Shown in pieces: positions 1 through 8,685 of a DNA stretch of 64,000 nt. The notes beneath the pieces were generated by a model. It worked only from the letters and a program-made list of their open reading frames with translations. It was not told the DNA's origin and did not search any database. The position numbers and the translations under genes were made by a program. Within the stretch, counting starts at the first letter, position 1. Each line of letters begins with the position of its first letter. Source of the stretch: Vibrio sp. S9_S30 (GTDB taxonomy: Bacteria > Pseudomonadota > Gammaproteobacteria > Enterobacterales > Vibrionaceae); assembly GCF_014694455.1 (NCBI RefSeq), contig NZ_JAAUWT010000006.1, positions 221,849 through 285,848 of the forward strand. The letters are read 5' to 3'.

Positions 1-1065
1 GGGCAAACCGAGAGAAAGCGTTTCCATCTCAAATCCGCCTACAAACCCTCGGCTTGGGTCGTGAATCGATTCATCTTGGATGATCCCTGCCATGGTGGTG
101 CCTCGATACATGTTGACGGGTTTGCTGAATTCAGCGTAAACCGACCCCGTCATATGGCGCATGTAGTTTCGGCCCACTTCGCCAGAACTGTTGGCTAACC
201 CATCTGGGAACATGGTTGAAGCGGAGTTAAGCAATAGCCTCGGGCTTTCAATGGAGTTACCTGCAACGCAGACCACTCTGGCTTTTTGATGCTGTTGATT
301 GCCGTCCTTATCGACATAAAGCACGCCATCGACGAGCCCTTTATCGTTATGGGTGATTTTCAGTACGGTGCTGCTTGAGCGCAGTTCAAAATTGCCAGTG
401 GCTTCGGCTTTAGGGATTTCTGTATACAACGTCGACCATTTCGCCGACATTCGACAGCCTTGAAAACAAAATCCGAGCTGCTGACAAGCCGGGCGACCAT
501 CGCGAGGTTGAGAGTTAATCGCCATTCTGCCGGTGTGCACTCGCTTATAGCCGAGTTTACGGGCGCCTGCTTCCATGACCTTATAATTGTTGTTACCGGG
601 TAGACCGGGGATGTCGTGAGTAAGTGTGACCCCCATTTTGTCTTCGGCTTTGTCGTAGTATGGTTCAAGCTCGGCAAGCGTGATGGGCCAGTCGAGTAAG
701 GTCGCGTCTTTCACTTCGCCGTAGTGTGTCAGTGCTTTAAACTCGTGTTCTTGGATCCTTAAACTTGCGCCTGCCCAGTGGAGGGTTGAGCCGCCAACGG
801 TTTTACATATCCAAGCGGGCAAGTTGGGAAAGTCGCGTGCCACTTCCCACGTGCCTGAGGTGGTTCTTTTATCCAGCCACGCTTCTTTGCCAAACATGTA
901 CCATTCATCATTTTTGAAATCAGTGGCGTAATTTAAGTGCGTGCCTGCTTCCAAACACACCACTTTCACGCCTTTTTGGCAGAGCTCATTGGCAAGCGTG
1001 CCTCCGCCAGCGCCCGAGCCAATCACCACCACAACGCTGTTGTCTGTCAGTTCAAACTTAGCCAT
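1..1065 (-). CDS. GMC-family oxidoreductase, large subunit of a membrane/periplasmic dehydrogenase (3' end beyond window)
   Basis: The minus-strand frame stays open from an ATG at 1065 to the window edge, so the C-terminus is missing. The N-terminus has the FAD-binding dinucleotide fold (GSGAGGG about residues 17-23) and then the GMC signature-like stretch GGSTLHWAG near residue 90. This is the arrangement of the flavoprotein subunit of gluconate 2-dehydrogenase-type enzymes, which oxidise sugars, sugar acids or alcohols and pass electrons to a cytochrome c. The start overlaps the stop of the Tat-exported small subunit by 8 bp, indicating translational coupling and one complex. A cytochrome subunit may lie beyond the left edge. 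The substrate cannot be read from the sequence. Confidence 0.85.
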   Translation of the reverse strand, partial: MAKFELTDNSVVVVIGSGAGGGTLANELCQKGVKVVCLEAGTHLNYATDFKNDEWYMFGKEAWLDKRTTSGTWEVARDFPNLPAWICKTVGGSTLHWAGASLRIQEHEFKALTHYGEVKDATLLDWPITLAELEPYYDKAEDKMGVTLTHDIPGLPGNNNYKVMEAGARKLGYKRVHTGRMAINSQPRDGRPACQQLGFCFQGCRMSAKWSTLYTEIPKAEATGNFELRSSSTVLKITHNDKGLVDGVLYVDKDGNQQHQKARVVCVAGNSIESPRLLLNSASTMFPDGLANSSGEVGRNYMRHMTGSVYAEFSKPVNMYRGTTMAGIIQDESIHDPSRGFVGGFEMETLSLGLP

Positions 1066-1588
1066 TAGATACCTCCTTGTTTCCATCTGGCAGCCAATCA
1101 ATGTCATCAAAACCTCGATTCAAATATCCCCCTTTTTCAAAGGACGGCCCCTCATAACCGAACTTCGCCCAAATTTTGGGGTTGTTGTACAACGACACCA
1201 CCATATTGCCTCGTACTGTTTGGAAGAAAGGTTCAGAGGAGAGCTTGTTTAGCATGGCGTCTTGTGCGGTTACCGACATCGTAGTAAATCCGCTCTTGCT
1301 GAGCGTTGATAACCCTTGTTTAAAGGCAGCGAGGCTGTCCCCAGACAATTGCCCATCGAGGCTTTCCACACACGCACCGTAAAAGAAATCGGCAAGGTGG
1401 GGATGAGGGTAGATGCGCCGACAGAGTGCCAACAGCAATTTTGCTTCTTCGACGTTGAGGTTTGAGACTTTCATTTGCCATGTTTGACCCGCAAGTGAAT
1501 AGCCAGAAAGACTGAGTGTTAGCGCCGTTGCCGCACTAACCGAAGAGAGCTTTAGAAACTTTCTTCTACTTAGAGTTTGATCGTTCAT
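1058..1588 (-). CDS. Gluconate 2-dehydrogenase subunit 3-like protein with Tat signal
   Basis: Small partner of the GMC dehydrogenase. The N-terminus carries a twin-arginine signal (SRRKFLK) followed by a hydrophobic Ala/Leu/Ser segment, so the folded complex is probably exported by Tat. A longer reading from an ATG at 1609 is possible, but the ATG at 1588 has a strong AGGAGG ribosome site 8 bases upstream and puts the RR motif near the N-terminus, so I chose it. About 176 residues, normal for the family. The stop overlaps the flavoprotein start by 8 bp. Family assignment rests on the Tat signal, size and gene pairing rather than catalytic residues. Confidence 0.8.
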   Translation of the reverse strand: MNDQTLSRRKFLKLSSVSAATALTLSLSGYSLAGQTWQMKVSNLNVEEAKLLLALCRRIYPHPHLADFFYGACVESLDGQLSGDSLAAFKQGLSTLSKSGFTTMSVTAQDAMLNKLSSEPFFQTVRGNMVVSLYNNPKIWAKFGYEGPSFEKGGYLNRGFDDIDWLPDGNKEVSNG

Positions 1589-1612
1589 CCTTACGACCTC
1601 CTGTGTCATCCG

Positions 1613-2008
1613 TTACTGAAATCGACCGTGTTTTTGCAACAATTCAATTTTGTACCCGTCGGGATCGGTTAAGAAAAAGAACGTCGCCATGGTTTTGTTG
1701 TTATGTTGCATCGACTTAATGGGGGTGGGGTTGAACCCCATTTCCGTCAGCGCGTTATGGGTGTGCTCGATATTGTCGACACATACGGCCAAGTGACCAT
1801 AAGCATCACCATGTTCATAGGGGGATTCCCGCCCGTGATTAAGCGTGAGCTCGACTTCAAATCCGGAGTTAGGATCGCGCAAATACGTTAAGGTAAACCC
1901 ATCAAATTCGTATTGATCGGCAAGCTCTAACCCAAGAGCGGAAGAGTAAAATTGAATAGAGCGATCCAAGTTAAGCACCCGAATCATGGTGTGAATGGTT
2001 TTTGTCAT
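1613..2008 (-). CDS. gloA: Lactoylglutathione lyase (glyoxalase I)
   Basis: 131-residue VOC-fold enzyme that converts the methylglyoxal-glutathione hemithioacetal to S-lactoylglutathione in the cytoplasm. The four metal ligands known for E. coli GloA are all recognisable: His6 (KTIHTM), Glu53 (EVELTLNHG), His72 (AYGHLA) and Glu122 (YKIELL). The DPDGYKIEL ending is typical. It is close in length to E. coli GloA (135). It lies 24 bp upstream of the Tat subunit start and reads in the same direction, so it may be co-transcribed with the dehydrogenase. That would make sense if the dehydrogenase feeds sugar metabolism, but this link is inference. Confidence 0.9.
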   Translation of the reverse strand: MTKTIHTMIRVLNLDRSIQFYSSALGLELADQYEFDGFTLTYLRDPNSGFEVELTLNHGRESPYEHGDAYGHLAVCVDNIEHTHNALTEMGFNPTPIKSMQHNNKTMATFFFLTDPDGYKIELLQKHGRFQ

Positions 2009-2170
2009 TTGTGGCTCACTTTGCTGTTGTTGATTTTTTTAACAATATAAACGTGAACCACAGGAAGGTGGTGGTAGCATACTACCACATGTTAAAAAAA
2101 TGTAATTTTTATCCTTCAGTCTTTTGATTGCGGGCGCATGAAAAGGCAAGGACGTTATTCTTAGATGTCA

Positions 2171-2479
2171 TCAATGAGCTTGAGCGTGAAGTTGTTGTTT
2201 GGCGGTGTTGAGGACTTCTTCTGGCTGAGAAAGGTACATCACACAAGAGCATCGGAGCAGCGAGGCAAAATTGGAAATGTCGCCATGTAAGTCGGTGGCT
2301 TCATCATAAAGCAGCGAAAGGAACTGACCCGTTGTCATATGTTGCATAGCGGCGATTTCATCAATAACCGTCCAGAACTTGGACTCAAGCCTTACGCTTG
2401 TGGAATGACCACCTAAGCGGACAGAACGCGAAACAAATTGGTAATTCTCCGGTGATTGACCAGCAAAGATATAGCACAT
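2171..2479 (-). CDS. Ribbon-helix-helix domain protein
   Basis: A small basic/acidic protein with the stretch GGHSTSVRLESKFW followed by a helix that begins near VIDEIAAMQHM. This pattern is typical of the RHH_4-type ribbon-helix-helix family (known family; binding not shown). An upstream ATG at 2524 exists, but the ATG at 2479 has GGGAGG six bases before it and starts the protein MCYIFAGQ, so I prefer it. About 102 residues. The gene stands alone, 160 bp from gloA, and no target can be proposed. Confidence 0.7.
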   Translation of the reverse strand: MCYIFAGQSPENYQFVSRSVRLGGHSTSVRLESKFWTVIDEIAAMQHMTTGQFLSLLYDEATDLHGDISNFASLLRCSCVMYLSQPEEVLNTAKQQLHAQAH

Positions 2480-2835
2480 GGATCCCTCCCTCTCATACCA
2501 GCATTCGAGACATTGGAGCAGCAACCAGAACCAAATAGATAGCTCTAGAAGATAGGTTTGATTAATGTTTGTTCAATAATGGCGTAATTACAACCACCAC
2601 CTCAAAAGCCATAGCCTGAGCCTTTTGGTCGTTAACATATTGAAAAATAGCATTTAAAAGCCAACTTCTTTTGGTTGTGGCGGTGACTTTATGTTTTGAA
2701 GAGTCACGTTAAGTCTCATAATTGATTCAAAATAGCGTGTTAATGACTCAATGGAATTTGGGTTAGTCCTAATATTCTCTTTGCTCTTGAAAACGGTTTG
2801 ATAGCATGGAGCCACTTAATATGAGGATCGGTTAC
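2480..2835. other. Intergenic region without recognised feature
   Basis: About 350 bp between the divergently transcribed ribbon-helix-helix gene and the VOC gene. It must hold both promoters, but I could not identify convincing boxes, operators or small genes. Confidence 0.5.
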
Positions 2836-3252
2836 ATGAAGCAAAGTATCGTCCATATTGCCCTCGTCGTTGATGATTACGATGACGCGATCGACTTTTA
2901 TGTCAACAAGCTCCATTTTGAATTGATCGAAGATACCGACCAACCAGAGCAAGATAAGCGTTGGGTAGTGGTCTCTCCGCCGGGTTCTGAAGGTGTTACA
3001 TTATTGCTGGCGAAAGCCTCTAAACCCGAGCAAAAGCCGTTTGTTGGAAACCAAGCTGGCGGTAGGGTGTTTTTGTTTTTGCGTACCGATGACTTTTGGC
3101 GAGACTTTCATGATATGAAAGAAAAGGGCATTCAATTTGTACGGCAGCCCAGCGAACAAGATTACGGCACCGTCGCGGTATTTGAAGACTTGTACGGTAA
3201 TCTTTGGGATTTGCTTCAGTTGAACCCAGATCACCCGATGGCACGGCGTTAA
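2836..3252 (+). CDS. VOC-family protein (glyoxalase/bleomycin resistance superfamily)
   Basis: About 138 residues with two beta-alpha-beta-beta-beta modules. HIALVVDDYDDAIDFY opens the first and FEDLYGNLWDLLQL closes the second. The reaction is unknown; members include glyoxalases, dioxygenases and resistance proteins. ATGs at 2806 and 2821 are in frame. The one at 2836 gives the usual start MKQSIVHIALVVDD and has GAGG about nine bases upstream, but 2821 also has a GGAG nearby. The gene stands alone and ends at a hairpin shared with the convergent lipoprotein gene. Confidence 0.75.
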   Translation: MKQSIVHIALVVDDYDDAIDFYVNKLHFELIEDTDQPEQDKRWVVVSPPGSEGVTLLLAKASKPEQKPFVGNQAGGRVFLFLRTDDFWRDFHDMKEKGIQFVRQPSEQDYGTVAVFEDLYGNLWDLLQLNPDHPMARR

Positions 3253-3258
3253 AGTGAC

Positions 3259-3281
3259 AAAGGCTGCAAATCGCAGCCTTT
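3259..3281. terminator. Bidirectional hairpin terminator
   Basis: Perfect 9-bp inverted repeat, AAAGGCTGC / GCAGCCTTT, with a 5-base loop, lying between the convergent VOC and lipoprotein genes. A and T at the two stem ends let it act for both strands, though the T tract is short. Confidence 0.65.
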
Positions 3282-3297
3282 AGACGTGATGATGTTC

Positions 3298-5385
3298 TCA
3301 GAGAGAGGATTTTCCCCAACGAGTATAAATCGATCTCGCGAGTGCCTCATTGGAGAAGAGCATATCGTCACGATTCAGCGCTGTGCTCATATGGTTGTAT
3401 GTTAGCGCCAAATTAGGCGTGGAGAGGAGGATTTCCAGCTTCATGCCGTTCTCATTTCGTAAACTTGGTCTACTTGTTTCCCCGTCTGGAAAAACAATGT
3501 CTATCACCCTGTACTCATTTTGATGAATGTCTTTCCAGTCTGTCACTGTCCATGTAGCGGTAAACCCAGTTTCACCCTCAGGCGTAACGGTAACAGTGTT
3601 GTTGTCGCTAAACACAAGCGTGGTTAAAACAGGCGTTGTGCTATGTACCGTAGTATCACGAAGATGATAGAAAGTGTTTCCTTTTACAAACGAATCATCG
3701 ATGTTTTTGGATGTTTCCCAATACTGTTGACTTGTCCAAATGGCCAGTTCATCGTTTTTATCAAAGCTTAATAAGTAGGTCGTATTGGTATCGACAAACT
3801 CAAACTGGTATTGGTCAAAATCCAAGGTTTGGTTCGTTAATGTGTACGGGGTATTTTGACACCCTGATTCGCCTTCACAGTAATTGGTCGAAAGTTGGTT
3901 ACCGTCGCGAAAGAAAATGTTGTGGTATAAGGTGCCGGTCATGTTCCGAAATTCATTGATAAACATTCGCCTTTTTGTGAGGTAAGCGTGTAAGTCTTCT
4001 ATGGGCAGTGCGGTATTCCTTTCCCATTCCTCATAGATAAATCGAGCGAAATTCTTATTTCTTATTAGCAGGTTATCAGCCCTTAACTGGCTTGATGTGT
4101 TGTCGACGAGGATCATGTGCTGACTTTGGAGCTGCGTGACCAGTGTGAGCGCGCCCTCCCTATTCAAACTGTCGTGTTGGGCGTTATCGGTAAAGGAAAG
4201 GGCGACGGTTTGCCTAGCGGCACCGTTATCATGCGTATCTTCGGTAAACGTCCAACTGGCATCAAACGCTTCTTCTTTGTAAGGCTTGACTGTAACGGTT
4301 TGAGCATCTTTAAAGTGGAGCTCGATCAATTGGAGCCTGGCGTGTTGGTCGACGTCGATGATATCGCGGAGGTGGTACCAGCGTTGACCAATCAAGTCCG
4401 ATGCCTTTAAATTCGCTTCGACGCCGGAAACAAAATCCTGCTTACTCCAAATCATAGGCATATGATTGATGGAGGAAAAACTCAACGCAAATTCCGGCGA
4501 AACATAGAAGAAATCCATAGACGTGTTGGTGTCTGTGAACGTTAAAGACTTGCCAGTTATTTGATAGGGTTTGTCTGTCGCACCAAAAAGTGAACCATTC
4601 ATCTTGCCCTTTGCAAAACTTGCCGTTTGCAGTAAGTAATCGTTGTTGTTAAGTGTGGTGACCCAAAACCTTCCAGACTCAAGGTATTTCGCTAACCCTT
4701 GAAATTTGTCTTTTCTTTTTACTTTGCCGTCGGAATCGAAATCCAGATCCACGCTATCTAGGTCTTTGCCTTCATTAACGAGCTTTGCTATTTCCGCAGT
4801 CAGTTTGCCCGACTTGGTGAGTAATTCGTTGGCATCTGCATCTGAAAGGTGTTCACTAAATTGTTGAGTGATGGCACGTGCAAACAAATGGGCTTTGGCG
4901 GATTCGTTGTTCGACGCTTTTTTGGCGACATAATCGCCAGTCATGGCGCTTAGCGGGAGGTGTAAACTTGCCGCCAATGCCGACATGTCCATGTTGTGGA
5001 TATTGGCTAGCGTAGTAAATGGAGTGATGGTTTTTTCACCAGCGCTCGCGATCATTTCATAAGAGTGGCTCAAGTATCCCGGAGTGTCTGAATCCTGAGT
5101 TTGACCAGCAATCACTTGTGCCATTATCGGGTAGGCAAGATCGTTTTTATCAATGGTTATCTTTCCGGAGTCATCCGTCATTGTGCTCAGTCGCTCGTCC
5201 GCATCACATTGACCATTTTGATTTCTATCCACACAGATTGCGGCGTTACTTAGGTAGCCATCGATTACTGTGATGGTTTGATCGGTTGGTGTGGGCTTTG
5301 GTTCGGGTGTGTTTGCTGTAGAACCACCGCCACAGGCTGTCAGCAGAGCGGTTGCTGCCAACGAAAATACGGTTTTATTTAACAT
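3298..5385 (-). CDS. Large lipoprotein of unknown function
   Basis: 695 residues. The N-terminus is a lipoprotein signal with lipobox LLTAC (Cys18), followed by a GGGS and Pro/Thr-rich linker. A segment near residues 42-65 (IDGYLSNAAICVDRNQNGQC) resembles the DxNxNG calcium-binding loops seen in Vibrio surface lipoproteins, and DLDFDSDGKV near residue 213 is a second DxDxDG-like loop. The C-terminal 450 residues appear to contain two related halves, each with motifs of the type YHLRD...DNTVTVTP / TVKPYKEEAF. This suggests a duplicated beta-rich domain. It is probably attached to the outer membrane. No enzyme motif is recognised. Confidence 0.75.
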   Translation of the reverse strand: MLNKTVFSLAATALLTACGGGSTANTPEPKPTPTDQTITVIDGYLSNAAICVDRNQNGQCDADERLSTMTDDSGKITIDKNDLAYPIMAQVIAGQTQDSDTPGYLSHSYEMIASAGEKTITPFTTLANIHNMDMSALAASLHLPLSAMTGDYVAKKASNNESAKAHLFARAITQQFSEHLSDADANELLTKSGKLTAEIAKLVNEGKDLDSVDLDFDSDGKVKRKDKFQGLAKYLESGRFWVTTLNNNDYLLQTASFAKGKMNGSLFGATDKPYQITGKSLTFTDTNTSMDFFYVSPEFALSFSSINHMPMIWSKQDFVSGVEANLKASDLIGQRWYHLRDIIDVDQHARLQLIELHFKDAQTVTVKPYKEEAFDASWTFTEDTHDNGAARQTVALSFTDNAQHDSLNREGALTLVTQLQSQHMILVDNTSSQLRADNLLIRNKNFARFIYEEWERNTALPIEDLHAYLTKRRMFINEFRNMTGTLYHNIFFRDGNQLSTNYCEGESGCQNTPYTLTNQTLDFDQYQFEFVDTNTTYLLSFDKNDELAIWTSQQYWETSKNIDDSFVKGNTFYHLRDTTVHSTTPVLTTLVFSDNNTVTVTPEGETGFTATWTVTDWKDIHQNEYRVIDIVFPDGETSRPSLRNENGMKLEILLSTPNLALTYNHMSTALNRDDMLFSNEALARSIYTRWGKSSL

Positions 5386-5733
5386 AAGCCGAGTTTCCTA
5401 TCCGTGGAGTTGCAGTTAATTGATATTGTTTGGATATACAAACAAGAGAATAATCAGTTGAGTATTAATATAATCGTAATTAGCTTAAGAATGCCTGTTG
5501 AATTTATGCGACATGGGTTTTGGGGTTTATTAGGGTGCATGATTTTTTAAGGTGCATGAGGAGCAGTATACCAAGAGGGATGTTCGTACAGCAGTTGCAT
5601 TTTAATCCAATTGAGTGAAAACTCTAAACCTATACTCAAACCGCTTTCGCCGAACATAGCATCTTGCGTTGGCTTGAGTATCACAAGTTGAATGAGTGCA
5701 ATTTTGGCCGCTATGTTTGATAAGGAGAGAGTT
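5386..5733. other. Intergenic region, promoters of lipoprotein and plsC
   Basis: About 350 bp of AT-rich DNA between divergent genes. A short direct repeat (GGTGCATGA) occurs at about 5533 and 5551. No operator or small gene could be supported. Confidence 0.4.
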
Positions 5734-6495
5734 TTGCTTGCTGTTCTGCGTTTGCTGCTCGTTGGGGTGTTTCTGGTTGTTATTACCGTGTGCGCGTGTC
5801 TATATTGTGCCTTTAAGCCTAGAAACCCCAAACATGTGTATACTTTTTGCCGCTGGTTTAATCTGCTTCATAAGCTTTTTGGCATCAAGCTGGTTCAGCG
5901 CGGTTTGGATAATGCGCCAACACCAAACAACAGTGTCTACATTTCTAACCATCAAAACATATTTGATTTTGTCACTTCCCCCGGTATGTTGCGCCCAAGA
6001 ACGGTAACATTAGGGAAACGTGATTTGTTATGGATTCCTTTCTTTGGCCAGCTCTACTGGATTACGGGTAACATTTTGATTAATCGTGAAGATAAGTCAA
6101 AAGCGCGTAATACGATCAAGCAGGTCGCGGAAGCCATTCATCAGCGCGATTTGTCCGTTTGGATTTACCCTGAAGGAACCCGAAGTAAAGGCCGTGGCTT
6201 GTTGCCGTTTAAAACGGGTGCTTTTCGTACCGCAATAGAAGCGGGTGTCCCAATTACGCCAATGTGCGTCAGTAATGCTCATAATAAATTTGCGCTGAAT
6301 CGCATCAATAACGGCATCGTGATTACCGAGATGTTGGAACCCATTGATGTGTCAGATTATGAACTCGCGGATGCAAGAAAACTGGCGGATAGATGCCATA
6401 AGCTCATGAGTGAAAAAATTGCAGAACTCAACAAAGAAGTCGAGCGTTTAGAGGCGCAGAGCGATAGTGAGTTCAGTTCTAAACCACAGGTTTAG
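5734..6495 (+). CDS. plsC: 1-acyl-sn-glycerol-3-phosphate acyltransferase
   Basis: Inner-membrane enzyme that acylates lysophosphatidic acid to phosphatidic acid in phospholipid synthesis. The N-terminal membrane helix is followed by the family motifs: NHQNIFD (the NHx4D catalytic motif), the WIPFFGQLYWITGN block, PEGTRSKGRG, and VPITPM. The C-terminus is a charged helix (KIAELNKEVERLEAQ). ATGs at 5692 and 5713 lack a good ribosome site. The TTG at 5734 has AAGGAG six bases upstream and gives MLAVLRLL, the same number of residues before the conserved Arg as in E. coli PlsC, so I chose it (253 residues). The earlier ATGs cannot be excluded. Confidence 0.9.
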   Translation: MLAVLRLLLVGVFLVVITVCACLYCAFKPRNPKHVYTFCRWFNLLHKLFGIKLVQRGLDNAPTPNNSVYISNHQNIFDFVTSPGMLRPRTVTLGKRDLLWIPFFGQLYWITGNILINREDKSKARNTIKQVAEAIHQRDLSVWIYPEGTRSKGRGLLPFKTGAFRTAIEAGVPITPMCVSNAHNKFALNRINNGIVITEMLEPIDVSDYELADARKLADRCHKLMSEKIAELNKEVERLEAQSDSEFSSKPQV

Positions 6496-6786
6496 GCCTT
6501 TATAAGGAAACCACGACATCAGATCAGCCATGCTATCAAACGAGTGCGGTAAATCGTGAGCAATGCCCGAAGGAGCATGCAATGAAAAGCCGTTGCTACC
6601 GTTCATTTAGCGAATGCAGATAGTAAAGCGATGGCGCCAAACTTGATCGATATTCGCATTTCGGTCAACAAGGGGATTGCCTAAATCAAAGTAGATGGCT
6701 TTTATCATGGTGTAGTTTGAACCAGTGGATCATAGTCGGTATTCATTCTGTGCTCGGTGGTTTTATCTGCAATTTTCTGATCTCGC

Positions 6787-7482
6787 CTAGTTAACGCTAA
6801 AGGTTATCTTCCCATAATAGGTTTCGGCTTTAGATTGGCTGTTGTCGGTATCAGTCATAATAGCGATGGCATCAATGTACTGGTACGCTTTTCGGTTTGC
6901 CTCATCGCTGCCTTTGTCACCCATGTAAGTAATGAGATCTTGGTACACGTTGCGTTTCTCTTGATACCATTGATGTGTGTTTGAATCGCTTCCTCGAACG
7001 GCAACCATTTTGACTTTTGGTCCTACGTACGCATTGTCCCAAACCTTTCCCATGTCTTGTGAGCTAGACCATACGTAATTCAGGGATTGCGTTTTCCAAA
7101 CCATTAAACCGCCGTCGATGATCACGTAGATTCGAGCCGCATAATCATCGCCATTTTTGGTTTGTTCATCTAAGTTGGGTAACTTCTCCTTAATTAACCA
7201 ACTCCAATTTACGTAAGGTGTCTGAAGGAGATCGATTTGTTTCTTTAGAATCAATCCAGAAGCGGTTCCGGTACTCACCGCTTTTAAAACGTCTTGGTCT
7301 TCAAATGTCGTTGTTTCATAACGCGTGCGACCAGAAAAAGTTTCTTCTTCCCACTCACTTGTATTTCCGTTAGCCAACAGTATTTGATTCGTCTGGGCGT
7401 ATAAAAAGGGGCTTCCTAGCCCGATGGGTAACAGCATAACGGCTGCACTGACTTGATATCGTTTATACAAATGCTTCAACAT
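6787..7482 (-). CDS. DUF3047-type secreted protein
   Basis: 231 residues with an N-terminal hydrophobic signal segment (about residues 10-30). Motifs that I associate with the DUF3047 family are present: NWSWLIKEKLP, GDDYAARIYVI, LNYVWSS, EKRNVYQDL, IDAIAIMTDTDN and a final YYGKI. The fold is probably beta-sandwich and the role is unknown. It begins 10 bp after the stop of the next upstream secreted-protein gene, so the two form a small operon. Confidence 0.75.
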   Translation of the reverse strand: MLKHLYKRYQVSAAVMLLPIGLGSPFLYAQTNQILLANGNTSEWEEETFSGRTRYETTTFEDQDVLKAVSTGTASGLILKKQIDLLQTPYVNWSWLIKEKLPNLDEQTKNGDDYAARIYVIIDGGLMVWKTQSLNYVWSSSQDMGKVWDNAYVGPKVKMVAVRGSDSNTHQWYQEKRNVYQDLITYMGDKGSDEANRKAYQYIDAIAIMTDTDNSQSKAETYYGKITFSVN

Positions 7483-7492
7483 ACCGCTATCC

Positions 7493-7942
7493 TTACTTCA
7501 ACCTACTCACGGAATACCCATCACCTTTCGCGGTGTTGAGGTCCACTATAATGGGTTTGCCACCATAACCATGTACGTTGCATCGGGCTCTTACGACCAC
7601 TTTGTCAATAGATTTGGGTAGCTGAATACCACACTTGCTACGGGTAAAAGGTTGCTCATTCTCATGAGGGTGTGCGAGAGGGCGAATACTAAGTACATTG
7701 CCATTTAAATCGGTGATTTGCCATTCATCGGCATAGTGCTCCCAACTTTGGTCATCGTGCCTTACCGTCGTATAAAAGCACCAACTCTGGTTTGCACTTT
7801 GTACCGCTTTCACTGTTTCCACTTGTGCGTAATTTAACGAGGTGGAGTAATTGTTCACATCGAATCCCAGTGAAAATGGTGAATACAATGCACATAAAGA
7901 AAGGAGGAGTGCGGTAGGTGCTAATCCGAGTAAGTGCTTCAT
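7493..7942 (-). CDS. Secreted hypothetical protein
   Basis: About 149 residues. A signal peptide with core LLGLAPTALLLSLCALY precedes the mature part. The mature part has three Cys (in SWCFYT, SKCGIQ and RARCNV), which could form a disulfide in the periplasm. I do not recognise the family. Two adjacent ATGs at 7945 and 7942 follow AGGA; 7942 has the better spacing. A longer start at 7996 would put 17 residues before the signal and is unlikely. First gene of a two-gene unit with the DUF3047 protein. Confidence 0.6.
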   Translation of the reverse strand: MKHLLGLAPTALLLSLCALYSPFSLGFDVNNYSTSLNYAQVETVKAVQSANQSWCFYTTVRHDDQSWEHYADEWQITDLNGNVLSIRPLAHPHENEQPFTRSKCGIQLPKSIDKVVVRARCNVHGYGGKPIIVDLNTAKGDGYSVSRLK

Positions 7943-8058
7943 CATGAGTCCTAAGTTTTTGAGTCGAAAATGGTGTCTACCTATAAAGACCGCCAACGCG
8001 CCATTTTTACTTCAGAAAACAATAGGTGAGGGGGCATAGGCATGATCTTATTTCGGCA

Positions 8059-8122
8059 GTGATCCGCCTAACCAATGATCTGCCTAACCAATGATCCACC
8101 TAACCAATGATCTGTTTAACCA
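8059..8122. repeat. 16-bp tandem repeat, four copies
   Basis: Four consecutive copies of about ATGATCTGCCTAACCA (8059-8074, 8075-8090, 8091-8106, 8107-8122), each with one to three substitutions. The last copy overlaps the stop codon (8116-8118) of the cytochrome b562-like gene. Confidence 0.85.
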
Positions 8123-8496
8123 AACAGCGTTGACCAAATACTGGGCTTCTTTTTGTCGTGGTATTCTTTTCTTAGGTCGTCTATTTCTCGCAGTATCGTT
8201 TTAGCGCCCTCTAGGTCGTCGTCATCTAATTTTGATTCTATTCTCTCTACGACGTCAGTAAGCTTACTAAATCCGCTTTGAAAAAGCGCTTCTCGTTCAG
8301 GGGGAAAGCTGCCGTTAGCGGATTGTAAAACGAGTTTTTCAAATTCTTCAATAGGAGTTCTCATCTCTTCGACAGAGCTTGCCTCAGCGGCCTGATTAAA
8401 GGCGAGTTTCATTTGTTTCATGTTAGAGGACAGGTCGGACTTCGCGGTGGCGCTAAATGCAAATAGAAAAGTGAGTAATATCATTGCTGGTTTCAT
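8116..8496 (-). CDS. Cytochrome b562-like periplasmic protein
   Basis: 126 residues with a signal peptide cleaved near SATAKSD. The mature part is an all-helical, highly charged four-helix-bundle candidate. Met26 (DLSSNMKQM) and His113 (RKEYHDKK) sit where E. coli cytochrome b562 places its Met7 and His102 haem ligands, and the spacing of helices is similar. It probably binds b-type haem non-covalently and carries electrons in the periplasm, but sequence identity is low and haem binding is inferred. The C-terminal tail SIWSTLFG extends beyond the classical end. AAGGA precedes the ATG by eight bases. Confidence 0.7.
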   Translation of the reverse strand: MKPAMILLTFLFAFSATAKSDLSSNMKQMKLAFNQAAEASSVEEMRTPIEEFEKLVLQSANGSFPPEREALFQSGFSKLTDVVERIESKLDDDDLEGAKTILREIDDLRKEYHDKKKPSIWSTLFG

Positions 8497-8548
8497 TGCT
8501 TATCCTTTTTTCCGAGGGATTGTGGCTGATGTATCTCTCAATGAATAC

Positions 8549-8574
8549 GAAAAAAGCCGGGAGATTCCGGCTTT
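8549..8574 (-). terminator. Rho-independent terminator of the PLP decarboxylase gene
   Basis: 8-bp GC-rich stem AAAGCCGG / CCGGCTTT with a 6-base loop. It is followed on the minus strand by a run of T, about 110 bp after the decarboxylase stop. Confidence 0.85.
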
Positions 8575-8685
8575 GAATGTCGAGTTGTGTTAGACGAACA
8601 TACGGCATGTTTAGGTTTAGAGGCGCATCATGCTCATCTATTTATGACCCGACCAGTCTAATTATGGTTTGGTTCAGCTTACAGC

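Noticed and set aside
4117..4410. Plus-strand open frame inside the lipoprotein gene
   Set aside because: Antisense shadow of a well-supported long gene.
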